The translations under genes were made by a program, and so were the position numbers. Below, piece by piece: positions 1 through 8,213 of a stretch of 64,000 bases of DNA. The number at the start of each line of letters is the position of its first letter. The stretch's first letter is position 1. Source of the DNA: Acidobacteria bacterium Ga0074141 (GTDB lineage: Bacteria; Acidobacteriota; Blastocatellia; Pyrinomonadales; Pyrinomonadaceae); NCBI GenBank assembly GCA_001464665.1, contig LNDP01000025.1:186001-250000 (forward strand). The letters run 5' to 3'. The notes beneath the pieces were generated by a model. The model saw only the letters and a list, made by a program, of their open reading frames with translations, had not been told where the DNA came from and ran no database searches.

Positions 1-705
1 TCCCTCCATAAATGCCGGCCGCGTAATGCGAAGCGCCATTGTCTGCGAATCGTGGCAATCTATACAGGCGACCGGGTGCGTCACCTCTTTGCGAGCCTCC
101 TGATACGGCATTTTGTTGAGCGTGTGGAAGCCCTGAACAATGTCGCCCTGGCCGAGCTTTTTATATGCTTCGTATGCCGAGGCGTGGCAATTGATGCATG
201 TTCCGGGCTGTTGGGTGACGGCCTGCCGCTCGGTGAAGGTCTGGTCCTCGAGCATATAGGCGTGGCCGCGTTCCTCGCGGAAATCGACCGCGAATGCATA
301 GCCGTCCCACATTGTCTTGAGCCGCGGGTCTTCCTCGAGCCTCGATTGCGCAACGATCGAGCGCGGGTCGGCGTTGGATGGAGCCTTGTGTACGGCCTCG
401 CTGCCGCCAAAGCGGGTCCGGACCTGATCGACGGTGCGAAGATAGCTGTCATATTGCAGCGGGAAGTTCTTGCCCCAAACGGCCGGGTCGTGTGTGTCGT
501 CGGTCAGCTCGACCACGCGAAAGAAGGGGTTCTTCGCCTCCTGCTTTCGCTCAAAGATGTTCGTCAGCAAGGCAAGGCCGAGTATCGCAGCGGCGAATGA
601 CGCGAACGCGACGACGGCAAGCACTTTCGCGCTATAGCCAAGGCTACGCTTTTCTGCTTTCGGTTCTTCCTTTTCGCTGGTGTTCTCTTTGTTCTCTTCG
701 CTCAT
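1..705 (-). CDS. nrfA: Cytochrome c nitrite reductase catalytic subunit NrfA, N-terminal part
   Basis: This is the N-terminal 235 residues of a periplasmic multihaem nitrite reductase (nitrite to ammonium, respiratory DNRA); the rest lies beyond the left edge. The start is the ATG whose complement is at 703-705. A short acidic head is followed by an uncleaved-looking membrane segment (about residues 26-48) and the NrfA-like stretch with DPRLKTMWDGYAF. The first haem motif reads CINCH, where classical NrfA has CxxCK; the second reads CIDCH. The match in position and spacing to haems 1 and 2 of NrfA makes the family assignment firm. The histidine-ligated form belongs to the CxxCH clade of NrfA, which should not need the dedicated lyase for the lysine haem. 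It follows nrfH by about 30 bases on the same strand, so the two are co-transcribed. Confidence 0.9.
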   Translation of the reverse strand, partial: MSEENKENTSEKEEPKAEKRSLGYSAKVLAVVAFASFAAAILGLALLTNIFERKQEAKNPFFRVVELTDDTHDPAVWGKNFPLQYDSYLRTVDQVRTRFGGSEAVHKAPSNADPRSIVAQSRLEEDPRLKTMWDGYAFAVDFREERGHAYMLEDQTFTERQAVTQQPGTCINCHASAYEAYKKLGQGDIVQGFHTLNKMPYQEARKEVTHPVACIDCHDSQTMALRITRPAFMEG

Positions 706-736
706 AAGTTGACCTCGCAAACTTCGCCGTTGCAGC

Positions 737-1195
737 TCAGTGCATGTGCCCGACATTTCGGTGGCACGAGATACAGGAAACCTCTTGGGCCTCCTTTATC
801 GATTCGGAGACCGTTATCGAATGGACCATCGTTTCATGGCAGGTGCGGCAGCTTTGCTCGGCAACCCGCCTGTTGAGGTCCGTGATACGGATCGGCTCAT
901 GAAACCCGCCGACCGTAAAATAATAGGAATGCCAGAAGCCGTTCCACGCTTTTACCGAGTACTTGCTGATCGTGTCCGGCGGCGTGTGGCAATCATTGCA
1001 GGTCGCCACGGCCTTGTGGCTAGATTTAAGCCAGCCGTCGTACTGCTCGTTCATTATGTGGCAGTTTGCGCAGGCAAGCGGGTCGTTGCTCATATACGAA
1101 TAACCTTTCCCGTACCAAAAGGTATAAACACCAACCCCTACCGCCAAGCCAAGCCCGACGCCGAGAATGATAAGTTTTGCTAAATGAAGACTCAT
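737..1195 (-). CDS. nrfH: NrfH, membrane-anchored tetrahaem menaquinol dehydrogenase
   Basis: A 152-residue NapC/NirT-family cytochrome that takes electrons from menaquinol and feeds NrfA. One N-terminal membrane anchor (about residues 7-27) is followed by four CxxCH haem motifs: CANCH (42-46), CNDCH (66-70), CRTCH (116-120) and CISCH (141-145). Length and haem number match NrfH. Gene order nrfH-nrfA on one strand is the usual arrangement for the NrfHA complex, without the nrfBCD genes of enterobacteria. A good sigma70-like promoter lies about 20 bases upstream, which leaves a very short leader. Confidence 0.95.
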   Translation of the reverse strand: MSLHLAKLIILGVGLGLAVGVGVYTFWYGKGYSYMSNDPLACANCHIMNEQYDGWLKSSHKAVATCNDCHTPPDTISKYSVKAWNGFWHSYYFTVGGFHEPIRITDLNRRVAEQSCRTCHETMVHSITVSESIKEAQEVSCISCHRNVGHMH

Positions 1196-1215
1196 GGGAA
1201 GCTCGGGGTTCCCGA

Positions 1216-1244
1216 ATAGTAATCTAACGCCGCCAAGGCGTCAA
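1216..1244 (-). promoter_or_regulatory. Sigma70-type promoter for nrfHA
   Basis: Read on the minus strand, TTGACG (1239-1244) is separated by 17 bases from TACTAT (1216-1221), giving 5/6 and 4/6 matches to consensus at ideal spacing. The predicted start is only about 13 bases before the nrfH ATG. No clear FNR-type dyad was seen next to it. Confidence 0.6.
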
Positions 1245-1335
1245 GGTCTAGCGGTTCATCCGATGAGTAAGTCCGCACGTAAGTAAGGGCGGTTCGATCT
1301 CTGCACAGGTCCGCCTCTCCAGACGGGCTTGCGCA

Positions 1336-4300
1336 TCATCTGATTATCACTTCATCAACAAATATCCACGGGTCGCCGCCGGCTCCGGGGTGCCATGCCG
1401 GGATCGGGCCGATATTGAATGCACGGACGCGGATGTAGCGGGCCGTGACGGGAGCCGTGAGCCGGGTTAGAAATTCCTTGACCTGCGGTGTTTCATCGGT
1501 CAGCGGGACGTCGGTCTTGATCTCGGCCAGCTTCGTAAAGTTCACACCGTCGTCCGACGATTCAAACTCGACCCGCGAAGGCATCCAGATCCACGACCGC
1601 GTTGTCTGCAGGAAAGAACCGCCGACCTCGGCGACCCGCCGCCGCTCCTTGAGGTCTATCACCGCCTCAAACGTTTTACCCTGATAACCCTGCCACTCGC
1701 CGCTCGCAAAGTTCTGCGTCCCGCGAAGCCCATCAACGATCGCATCATCGCCGCCGCCGGTGTACTGCGTGCTGTAAGGCAAAGCGAGCGTGACCGTCCA
1801 ATCATTCGTGCGTTTTAGAACCGAGGCCTCGACCGGAAAGCTTCGATTTCCATTACTGATCACTATCGCCCTGATGGTCGAAGTTTCGCTCAGGGTAAAA
1901 GGCGAGGCGTACAGCGTCGATCGGGCCGAAGGTTCGGTGCCGTCCAGCGTGTAGTAGATCTTGGCTCCGGCGGTGATGGTGCTCATCGTGACGTTCGTTT
2001 GCTCGCGAAAGACGCGGTCAGCGTTGATGTTCGGTACGGCGACGATTTCGGTAGATCGATGTTGAAGCGATTCAGGAAAGAGCCCCGTCTTTGGTTTCGG
2101 GCCCATTTCGAATTCCAACGTCCCGCCCGCAAGTAGGTCCGAGTGTGCCAGAAACGCCTGCCGAAGAGGCTTGCCATTTAGCGTGACGGCCTGCACATAA
2201 ACGTTCGCCGGTGAACTGTTGTTCGCAGTTATCGTGAAGGTCTTTCCGTTTTCGAGGTTGAACTTCATCTGCGGAAATAGGGGCGAGCCGATGTCGTATT
2301 GCGGGGCACCGGGAGCGACCGGGTAAAATCCCGCAGCTGAGAGAATGTACCACGCCGACATCTGGCCTGCGTCCTCGTTCCCGATCAGGCCATCGGGCGC
2401 ATTCTTGTAAAACTCGTCCATTATTCGGCGGACGTAGGCCTGCGTCTTCCACGGCTGGCCGGCGTAGTTGTAAAGGTACGGAATGTGATGCGACGGTTCG
2501 TTGCCGTGGGCGTATTGGCCGATAAGGCCGGTGATGTCCGGCTGAAAGCGGCCGGCGAGTTTTTGGTCGGTCGTAAAAAGCTCATCGAGCTTGGCCGCAA
2601 ATTTGTCGCGTCCACCCATTAGCTCCATCAGGCGCGGAACGTCATGCGGAACGAAGAACGAATACTGCCACGAATTGCCCTCGGTAAAATGAAACGTAAC
2701 TTCGTTCGGCGCGAATGGCTCGATAAATCCGCCGTTGCGTTTGGGTCGCATGAAACCGGTCTTTGAATCGAAGTGATTTTGGAAGGACAGCGCTCGTTGG
2801 CTAAAACGGATGTAGTCTTCTTTTTTTGAGAAGAAGTTTTCGTAGGTCGCTTGCTTCGCAGGATCAGGGTCTCCGAACATGCCGTGCGCTGCAAAATATT
2901 CTCGTGCGGTCATACCTCGCGTAATGTCATCCATAAACAACATCGCCATCTGTGCTATGCACCAATCGTTATAGGCATATTCCAGCGTCTTTGAAACCGA
3001 TTCGTTATCGTCCTCGGCGGAGATGTAGCCGCGGCGTTTGTAGGCGGCGAGGCCGTGGTGGTCGAGGTTGGCGGAGTGCTTGGCGGCGGCGTACGCCTTT
3101 TCATAATCAAAGCCCTCAATGCCCTTCGCCATCGCGTCGGCGATCACCGACACCGAATGGTAACCGATCATCGTATCCGTCTCTTCGCCCCAAAGTTCCC
3201 AGACCGGCAGCCGCCCGCCTTGCTCATAAATACGGATGAACGAATTGATGTAATCGACCGTCCGCCGCTCATCGATGATCGTATAAAGCGGATGCGTCGC
3301 CCGAAACGTATCCCACAACGAGAAGACCGTGTAGTGGTCGCCGTTTTGAGTACCGCCTTTAGGCGGGGCCTTAAAGCTCCCCTCCTTACGAAGGAGGGGT
3401 GCCGCGTCTTCGCGGCGGGGTGGTTCTCTAAGCGCCCGAGTCTGAGAACCATTTTCTTGACCGTTGCCCACCTTTGAGAGAACCACCCCGTCAGCCGAAG
3501 CGGCTGCCACCCCTCCTTCGTAAGGAGGGGAGCCGGAAGCAGCGATGTTGTGGGCCTTCCCGTCGTGGCCCTTGTACCGGCCGTCAACGTCATTGAAGAC
3601 GTTCGGGTGGATCATTGTGTGGTAGAGAGCGGTGTAGAAATTCGTCGTCTGCTCGTCCGTCCCGCCGGAGACTTCGATCTTGCCCAGCTCCTTGTTCCAC
3701 GCCGCCTTCGCCTCCGCACGTATCTTTTCAAAATCCCAATGCGGCAACTCGGCTTCCAAATTCTTGCGTGCACCTTCGATGGAGACGTAGGAAATCGCGA
3801 CCTTTACTAGGACCTGCTCTCGCTGCTTGGTCGGAAAGATCCAGACTAGCTGCAGGTCTTCACCGCGAATCGGTTCCGACGTGCCGTAGAATTTGCGTCT
3901 CTTTTCAACGTCATGAGTAGTGACACTATTGCCCCGGGTTTCCGTTATAGGCGCCAGCGAATAGGGTTTCGAGAACTCAGCCACGAAATAAACAGTCTGA
4001 TTCTTGGCCCAAGAATTTGAACGACGATAGCCCTCTACTCGATTCTTTTCAACTACAGTGATTTCGGAATCCAGTACTCGATCCCTCCATTTTAGATCGA
4101 GCACGATCTTTCCTTCTTGCGATTCTGGAAAAGTGTACCGGTGAAATCCAACTCGCTTTGTAGCGGTCAATTCCGCCAAAATTTCGTCGTCATCTAGCAG
4201 AACAGAGTAATAGCCAGGTTCCGCTTTTTCGTTCTTGTGCTGAAACGCGGACGCGTACGTTTCATGAGTAGCCGATCCCATTGGACGAAGGCTACTTCCT

Positions 4301-4665
4301 GTCGTCGGCATGAACAAAATATCACACCCATCCGGAATGCCGGTGCCGGAGAGGTGCGTGTGTGAAAAGCCGTAAATGATGTCGTCGGAGTAGTGATAGC
4401 CAGATGAGCCGTCCCAGTTGTCGATGCGGGTGTCGGGCGAGAGTTGCACCATCCCGAACGGCAGCGTCGCACCGGGAAACGTATGCCCGTGCCCGCCCGT
4501 GCCGATGAACGGATTGACCCAGCGGGTGTAGTCGCGCGTCTGAGCCGTGGCCGTGAGCAGTAAGCCGTGAGCAGCGAGCAGTGTCAGAACCGCCAGCGTA
4601 AGCAGGCGGCCAGTTCGCTTCAAGTCCCAAAACCTTACTCCGTCCGAGCATCTGTAATTTCTCAT
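1336..4665 (-). CDS. Secreted GH92 family alpha-mannosidase with repeat-derived insertions
   Basis: An 1109-residue glycoside hydrolase family 92 protein, a Ca-dependent exo-alpha-mannosidase that trims mannosides outside the cell or in the periplasm. Family signatures are visible: NPFIGTGGHGHTFPGATLPF at 51-70, GFSHTHLSGTG at about 99-109, and later GNEDAGQMSAWY. After the catalytic region come a chitobiase-C-like beta-sandwich (IYYTLDGTEPS) and an F5/8-type carbohydrate-binding module at the C-terminus. The hydrophobic signal peptide (about 18-42) is encoded by repeated DNA (4550-4615). Residues of about 375-436 interrupt the catalytic domain and are encoded by two inverted copies of a palindromic element; the frame stays open through both. 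The GH20 gene follows the same direction upstream, suggesting joint glycan degradation. Only 50-60 bases separate it from GH20, and these are filled by a heptamer array. Confidence 0.9.
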   Translation of the reverse strand: MRNYRCSDGVRFWDLKRTGRLLTLAVLTLLAAHGLLLTATAQTRDYTRWVNPFIGTGGHGHTFPGATLPFGMVQLSPDTRIDNWDGSSGYHYSDDIIYGFSHTHLSGTGIPDGCDILFMPTTGSSLRPMGSATHETYASAFQHKNEKAEPGYYSVLLDDDEILAELTATKRVGFHRYTFPESQEGKIVLDLKWRDRVLDSEITVVEKNRVEGYRRSNSWAKNQTVYFVAEFSKPYSLAPITETRGNSVTTHDVEKRRKFYGTSEPIRGEDLQLVWIFPTKQREQVLVKVAISYVSIEGARKNLEAELPHWDFEKIRAEAKAAWNKELGKIEVSGGTDEQTTNFYTALYHTMIHPNVFNDVDGRYKGHDGKAHNIAASGSPPYEGGVAAASADGVVLSKVGNGQENGSQTRALREPPRREDAAPLLRKEGSFKAPPKGGTQNGDHYTVFSLWDTFRATHPLYTIIDERRTVDYINSFIRIYEQGGRLPVWELWGEETDTMIGYHSVSVIADAMAKGIEGFDYEKAYAAAKHSANLDHHGLAAYKRRGYISAEDDNESVSKTLEYAYNDWCIAQMAMLFMDDITRGMTAREYFAAHGMFGDPDPAKQATYENFFSKKEDYIRFSQRALSFQNHFDSKTGFMRPKRNGGFIEPFAPNEVTFHFTEGNSWQYSFFVPHDVPRLMELMGGRDKFAAKLDELFTTDQKLAGRFQPDITGLIGQYAHGNEPSHHIPYLYNYAGQPWKTQAYVRRIMDEFYKNAPDGLIGNEDAGQMSAWYILSAAGFYPVAPGAPQYDIGSPLFPQMKFNLENGKTFTITANNSSPANVYVQAVTLNGKPLRQAFLAHSDLLAGGTLEFEMGPKPKTGLFPESLQHRSTEIVAVPNINADRVFREQTNVTMSTITAGAKIYYTLDGTEPSARSTLYASPFTLSETSTIRAIVISNGNRSFPVEASVLKRTNDWTVTLALPYSTQYTGGGDDAIVDGLRGTQNFASGEWQGYQGKTFEAVIDLKERRRVAEVGGSFLQTTRSWIWMPSRVEFESSDDGVNFTKLAEIKTDVPLTDETPQVKEFLTRLTAPVTARYIRVRAFNIGPIPAWHPGAGGDPWIFVDEVIIR
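3377..3428 (+). repeat. Two-hairpin palindromic element, copy 1 (inside GH92)
   Basis: A 52-bp element. Hairpin 1 is CCTCCTTACGAAGGAGG and hairpin 2 is GCCGCG-TCTT-CGCGGC, followed by GGGGTGGTTCTC. It shares outer sequence with copies at 3478-3532 (inverted), 58098-58150 and 60638-60690. Translated on the gene strand it gives the peptide PLLRKEGS. Confidence 0.9.
3478..3532 (-). repeat. Two-hairpin palindromic element, copy 2 (inverted, inside GH92)
   Basis: The inverse-oriented partner of the 3377 copy, 49 bases away. Hairpin 1 is identical. Hairpin 2 is CAGCCG-CTT-CGGCTG: sequence changed, pairing kept. Translated on the gene strand it gives SPPYEGGVAAASADGVV, closely resembling the peptide read through the copy in the serine hydrolase gene at 60638. 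Confidence 0.9.
4550..4584. repeat. Heptamer tandem array inside the GH92 signal-peptide codons
   Basis: Five 7-bp units alternating gccgtga / gcagtaa / gccgtga / gcagcga / gcagtgt. On the gene strand they encode about residues 28-39 of the GH92 signal peptide (TLLAAHGLLLTA). Confidence 0.8.
4583..4615. repeat. Half copy of the 33-bp inverted-repeat arm found in the rluD-type gene
   Basis: This 33-base stretch matches the left arm at 7733-7765 at about 30 of 33 positions (begins GTCAGAACCGCC, ends GGCGGCCAGTT). No second arm follows here. It encodes about residues 18-28 of the GH92 precursor (TGRLLTLAVLT). Confidence 0.8.
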
Positions 4666-4680
4666 TCAACTACTCCTGAT

Positions 4681-4722
4681 TCTGACTTCTGGCTTCTGAC
4701 TTCTGGCTTCTGACTTCTCTTC
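4681..4722. repeat. Heptamer tandem array between GH92 and GH20
   Basis: Five 7-bp units alternate tctgact and tctggct and are followed by a degenerate unit that runs into the GH20 stop codon. They fill nearly the whole spacer between the two glycosidase genes. Confidence 0.9.
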
Positions 4723-7033
4723 AATGCACGAACTCCCCGCCCCATGCTTGTGTCAGGCCGCGGCCTTTGATGCCCCAGCGGAAGCGGAACGACGAATCGC
4801 CGCCGCGATGGTTGTAGCGGAGCGACATCTTATGCAGGCCGGCTCTGAGCGGGACGATCGCCGAGCGGATCTTGCGGTCTTTGGTCCCGGCGTCGTCGAT
4901 GATCTTGCTTTCGCCGAGCACGACGGTCGCGTCCCAAGTGGAATCGACCTGCAGCTCATAAACGCCGTCTTCAGGAATGCGGAAATAGCCGTCGAAAGTG
5001 ATAGCGAATGGCTTTTTAAGATCGAACCGCTGGGCAAATTGATTCAGCGAGGTGGAACGCGTCTCGCCATTTTCGACCATGCCTTTTAAGGTAGGGTCGT
5101 CGTTCGGGACCAGGAAGCTGTAATTTAAGCCCGGCTTCGCCGCCGTGGTCTCATCCGGTTCGCGCAGCTTGCCGCGGACGATGGTCGCTGCATAGACGAC
5201 GCTTTTGCGGCCGGTCGGCAATACGACGATGGTCTTCAGCGTCTTCACGTCGCCCTCGCCGAGCCGAACCTCGATCGGCCGCGAATAGGCCGGCGAGCGT
5301 TCGTCCGGCGTCGAGCCGTCTGTCGTGTAGTGAACGCGCGTTCCCGGCCCGGGCCGAAGCTCGAGCAAAACGCGGTCGCTCTCCGTAACCATGTTCTCCA
5401 AACCGCCGGGCTCAGGGATGCGGTAATTCACGCCTTGTTTATCAAGCCGCGGCAAGATCGCATTGAGCCGCCGCTGAAAATCGGCGAAGTCGCGATCCTC
5501 TTTCTTTGACCAAAGCACTTCGCTCAACGCGAGCATCCGCGGGAAGGCCATATATTCGACGTGCGACGCCGTTTTCATATATTCGGTCCAGATATTCGCC
5601 TGGCCGCCGATGACGTATTTCGCCTCTTCCGCGGTCAACTCGGGCGGGACGGGCTCAAAGCTGTACACTTTCGAGAGCGGAACGTAGCTGCCGATGTTGA
5701 GCGGTTCGTAGGCGGGGTCGCCTTGGCCGTAGTCGAAATATACAAAATCGGTCGGCGTCATTATCACATCGTGTTTAGACTTGGCGGCCTCGATGCCGCC
5801 GCGCATTCCGCGCCAGCTCATCACGGTCGCGTTCGGTGCCAGGCCGCCCTCAAGGATCTCGTCCCAGCCGATCATCTTCTTGCCGCGTTTGCTTAAGTGT
5901 CGCTCGATGCGGCGAATGAAATAGCTTTGCACCTCGTTCTCATCTTTCAGGTTTTCACGTTTTTTCAGCTCCTGTACAAACGCCGATTCTTTCCAATGAT
6001 CTTTCAGCACCTCGTCGCCGCCGATGTGAATGTAAGGCGAATCGGGGAAAAGTGCGATGGTCTCGTCCAGCACGTCCTCGAGGAACTTGAACGTCTCTTC
6101 GGTCGGGCAAAAAACTTCCTTAAAAATGCCCCACGTCGTCTGCACCTTGTATTCGTAATCGGTCTTGCAGCCAAACTGCGGATACGCCGCGAGCGCCGCC
6201 GAGGCGTGGCCGGGCAGTTCTATCTCCGGGATCACGGTGATGTGCCGCTCCTTGGCGTAGGCAACGACCTCTTTGATCTGCTCCTGCGTGTAAAAGCCGC
6301 CGTGCGGAATGCCGTCGCCGATGTAGGGCGAAAAGTTGCGGTCGACCATCGTCTCCGGCCGCCGCGAGCCGACCTCGGTCAACCGCGGATATTTCTTGAT
6401 CTCGATCCGCCAACCCTGGTCCTCCGTCAAATGCCAGTGAAAATAATTGAACTTATACTGCGCCATCTGATCGATGAACTTCTTAACAAACTCCACCGGC
6501 TGAAAATGCCGCGCAACATCAAGGTGCATCCCGCGGTAGCGGAAGCGGGGGGCGTCGAGTATTGCGACACCGGGTATAACAGCCTTTCCCTTTGAATTCG
6601 ATGGAATAAGTTGAAACAGTGATTGAAGGGCGGCGAAACGTCCAGATCCATCCGCCTCGATATAGACAAATGAGGGATTTACAACAAGGCTGTACCATTC
6701 GTCCGCAGTATAAGGTGGCTGAAAGCCAAGCCGACTAAGCAGAATAGTATTGCGCGTTGTCGATTTTCCTACTGTGTCGATGCTGATTTTCGGGTCGGAG
6801 GTTATCTTGATCTTGAAACCAAATCGTCGATCAATTTCGTTGCGAAAATAGTGGGCTAATGCTAGTTCGTCGCGACTGCGAGCGACGAATCGAGTTCCGG
6901 AATTGAGTTCAAAAGTACCTACCCGTCGCTCAACCAACCTCGGCTTTGGAATGATATTGATCTCACCCGGTTGAGCCAAAGCGAACGGCACGCACAACAA
7001 CAAAAAAGCAACAGCAACAAAGCAGCGTTTCAT
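4721..7033 (-). CDS. Secreted GH20 beta-N-acetylhexosaminidase
   Basis: A 770-residue exo-hexosaminidase removing terminal GlcNAc/GalNAc from chitin fragments or glycans. The chosen start (ATG at 7031-7033) gives a clean signal peptide, MKRCFVAVAFLLLCVPFALA. The frame can extend 16 codons to a TTG inside an inverted-repeat element, which I consider unlikely. An N-terminal GH20b-like domain is followed by the TIM barrel with GMHLDVARHF and HWHLTEDQGW. The catalytic pair is in HIGGDEV (Asp340-Glu341 in this numbering). A chitobiase-C-like segment (VHYTTDGSTPDE) and a PA14-like beta domain (DGYFRIPEDGVYELQVD) close the protein. It lies just upstream of the GH92 gene on the same strand, so both probably act on the same N-glycan-like or exopolysaccharide substrates. 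Confidence 0.95.
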   Translation of the reverse strand: MKRCFVAVAFLLLCVPFALAQPGEINIIPKPRLVERRVGTFELNSGTRFVARSRDELALAHYFRNEIDRRFGFKIKITSDPKISIDTVGKSTTRNTILLSRLGFQPPYTADEWYSLVVNPSFVYIEADGSGRFAALQSLFQLIPSNSKGKAVIPGVAILDAPRFRYRGMHLDVARHFQPVEFVKKFIDQMAQYKFNYFHWHLTEDQGWRIEIKKYPRLTEVGSRRPETMVDRNFSPYIGDGIPHGGFYTQEQIKEVVAYAKERHITVIPEIELPGHASAALAAYPQFGCKTDYEYKVQTTWGIFKEVFCPTEETFKFLEDVLDETIALFPDSPYIHIGGDEVLKDHWKESAFVQELKKRENLKDENEVQSYFIRRIERHLSKRGKKMIGWDEILEGGLAPNATVMSWRGMRGGIEAAKSKHDVIMTPTDFVYFDYGQGDPAYEPLNIGSYVPLSKVYSFEPVPPELTAEEAKYVIGGQANIWTEYMKTASHVEYMAFPRMLALSEVLWSKKEDRDFADFQRRLNAILPRLDKQGVNYRIPEPGGLENMVTESDRVLLELRPGPGTRVHYTTDGSTPDERSPAYSRPIEVRLGEGDVKTLKTIVVLPTGRKSVVYAATIVRGKLREPDETTAAKPGLNYSFLVPNDDPTLKGMVENGETRSTSLNQFAQRFDLKKPFAITFDGYFRIPEDGVYELQVDSTWDATVVLGESKIIDDAGTKDRKIRSAIVPLRAGLHKMSLRYNHRGGDSSFRFRWGIKGRGLTQAWGGEFVH

Positions 7034-7056
7034 ATTTTTAATCCAATTTCTCGACT

Positions 7057-7165
7057 GGACCGCACGCGTCCCCGCGTGCAAGGCCGTGACAACGGCCTAG
7101 TTCCCTCAACGCTGACGGGCACTAGCTTCCTTTCGGAAGCTGGCAGGCGAGGACGCCTGCGGTCC
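7057..7165. repeat. Multi-hairpin inverted-repeat element between rluD-type and GH20 genes
   Basis: Outer 15-base arms (7057-7071 and 7151-7165) are inverted copies with one mismatch. Three inner hairpins lie between them: AGGCCGT-GACA-ACGGCCT, AGCTTCC-TTTC-GGAAGCT and CAGGCG-AGGA-CGCCTG. It overlaps only the doubtful N-terminal extension of GH20. The structure resembles a REPIN or small MITE; no transposase is nearby. Confidence 0.75.
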
Positions 7166-7183
7166 GGTCGTGACAATGCCCCG

Positions 7184-8197
7184 TCAAAGCGATTTTAGCA
7201 ATTCTGCCAATTCTTGCGGGATCTCGCAATTAAATGACATCGGCTCGCCGGTCTTGGGATGTGTGAAAGAGAGCCTTTCGGCGTGGAGGAAAAAGCGGTC
7301 GAGGGTGCGGATGGCGTTTTTGATATCCACGTCGTTGACGGTGTTGTCGCGGCCTTCGTTGTAGGTGGCGTCGCCGACTACGGGGTGATTGATCGAGGCG
7401 AGGTGGACGCGGATCTGGTGCGTGCGGCCGGTCTTGATCTCGACCTCAAGAAGGGTGAATTTCTCGAACCGCTGCCGCACTTTCCACATCGTCAGGGCAT
7501 TTCGGCCATTGGCGGCGACGGTCATTTTGGTGCGGTGCCAGCGGTCACGTGCCATTGGTCGATCGATGGTGCCCATATTCTCACGCGGACTGCCGTGGAC
7601 GAGCGTGACGTACTGCTTGGCAACAAGGCGGTCGCGGAATTGATTCGAAAGAGCCTCGTGCGTCTCTTCCTCTTTGGCGACGACGATCAGGCCGGAGGTG
7701 TCTTTGTCGAGGCGATGAACGATGCCGACTCTGTCAGAACCGCCTGCGTGAGCGGGCGGCCAGTTCGCGGATTTATCAAACTGGCCGCGCCCTGACGGAG
7801 GCGGTTCTGACAAATGCCACGCAATCGCATTTGCCAGCGTGCCGGTCGCGTTGCCGGCTCCCGGATGGACGACCATGCCGGCGGGTTTGTTGATCACGGC
7901 CAGGTACTCGTCCTCAAAGACGATATCGAGCGGGATGTCCTCGGGTTTAAAAACAGCCGCCGGTGCCTCGACCAGATCGACATCTATCTCTTCGCCCTCG
8001 TGCAGCTTATACGATGGCTTCACCGCTTTTCCATTGACCAGCACATCGCCGTCCGTGATCAACCGCTGCAGCCGCGCACGCGACCAGCCCTCGATCTGGG
8101 CAGCCAGATACGCATCGAGCCGAACGCCGGCGTCGTCAGCACCCGGCGAAAACACGAGGGAATTGTCTTCCTTGTTTTCTATCTCAGTTTGGGTCAT
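7184..8197 (-). CDS. rluD: RluA/RluD-family 23S rRNA pseudouridine synthase
   Basis: A 337-residue pseudouridine synthase that isomerises uridines in large-subunit rRNA. An S4 RNA-binding domain occupies about residues 20-75. The catalytic motif HRLDKDTSGL is at 161-170, with the nucleophile at Asp164. The stretch from about 131 to 157 (EPPPSGRGQFDKSANWPPAH...) has no counterpart in typical RluD, where the segment before GIVHRLD is short; it is encoded by the inverted repeat at 7733-7811. It lies downstream of lgt and lspA, a common neighbourhood for this family. Assignment to RluD rather than another RluA-family member is by length and S4 domain only. Confidence 0.9.
   Translation of the reverse strand: MTQTEIENKEDNSLVFSPGADDAGVRLDAYLAAQIEGWSRARLQRLITDGDVLVNGKAVKPSYKLHEGEEIDVDLVEAPAAVFKPEDIPLDIVFEDEYLAVINKPAGMVVHPGAGNATGTLANAIAWHLSEPPPSGRGQFDKSANWPPAHAGGSDRVGIVHRLDKDTSGLIVVAKEEETHEALSNQFRDRLVAKQYVTLVHGSPRENMGTIDRPMARDRWHRTKMTVAANGRNALTMWKVRQRFEKFTLLEVEIKTGRTHQIRVHLASINHPVVGDATYNEGRDNTVNDVDIKNAIRTLDRFFLHAERLSFTHPKTGEPMSFNCEIPQELAELLKSL
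7733..7811. repeat. 33-bp-arm inverted repeat inserted in the rluD-type gene
   Basis: Arms at 7733-7765 and 7779-7811 are inverted copies matching at about 29 of 33 bases, separated by 13 bases. The mismatches fall within the GC-rich middle. The left arm recurs at 4583-4615, and its last 15 bases recur exactly at 60695-60709. The reading frame of the host gene passes through without a stop. Confidence 0.9.
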
Positions 8198-8213
8198 CGG
8201 GGAGTTTTTATTT

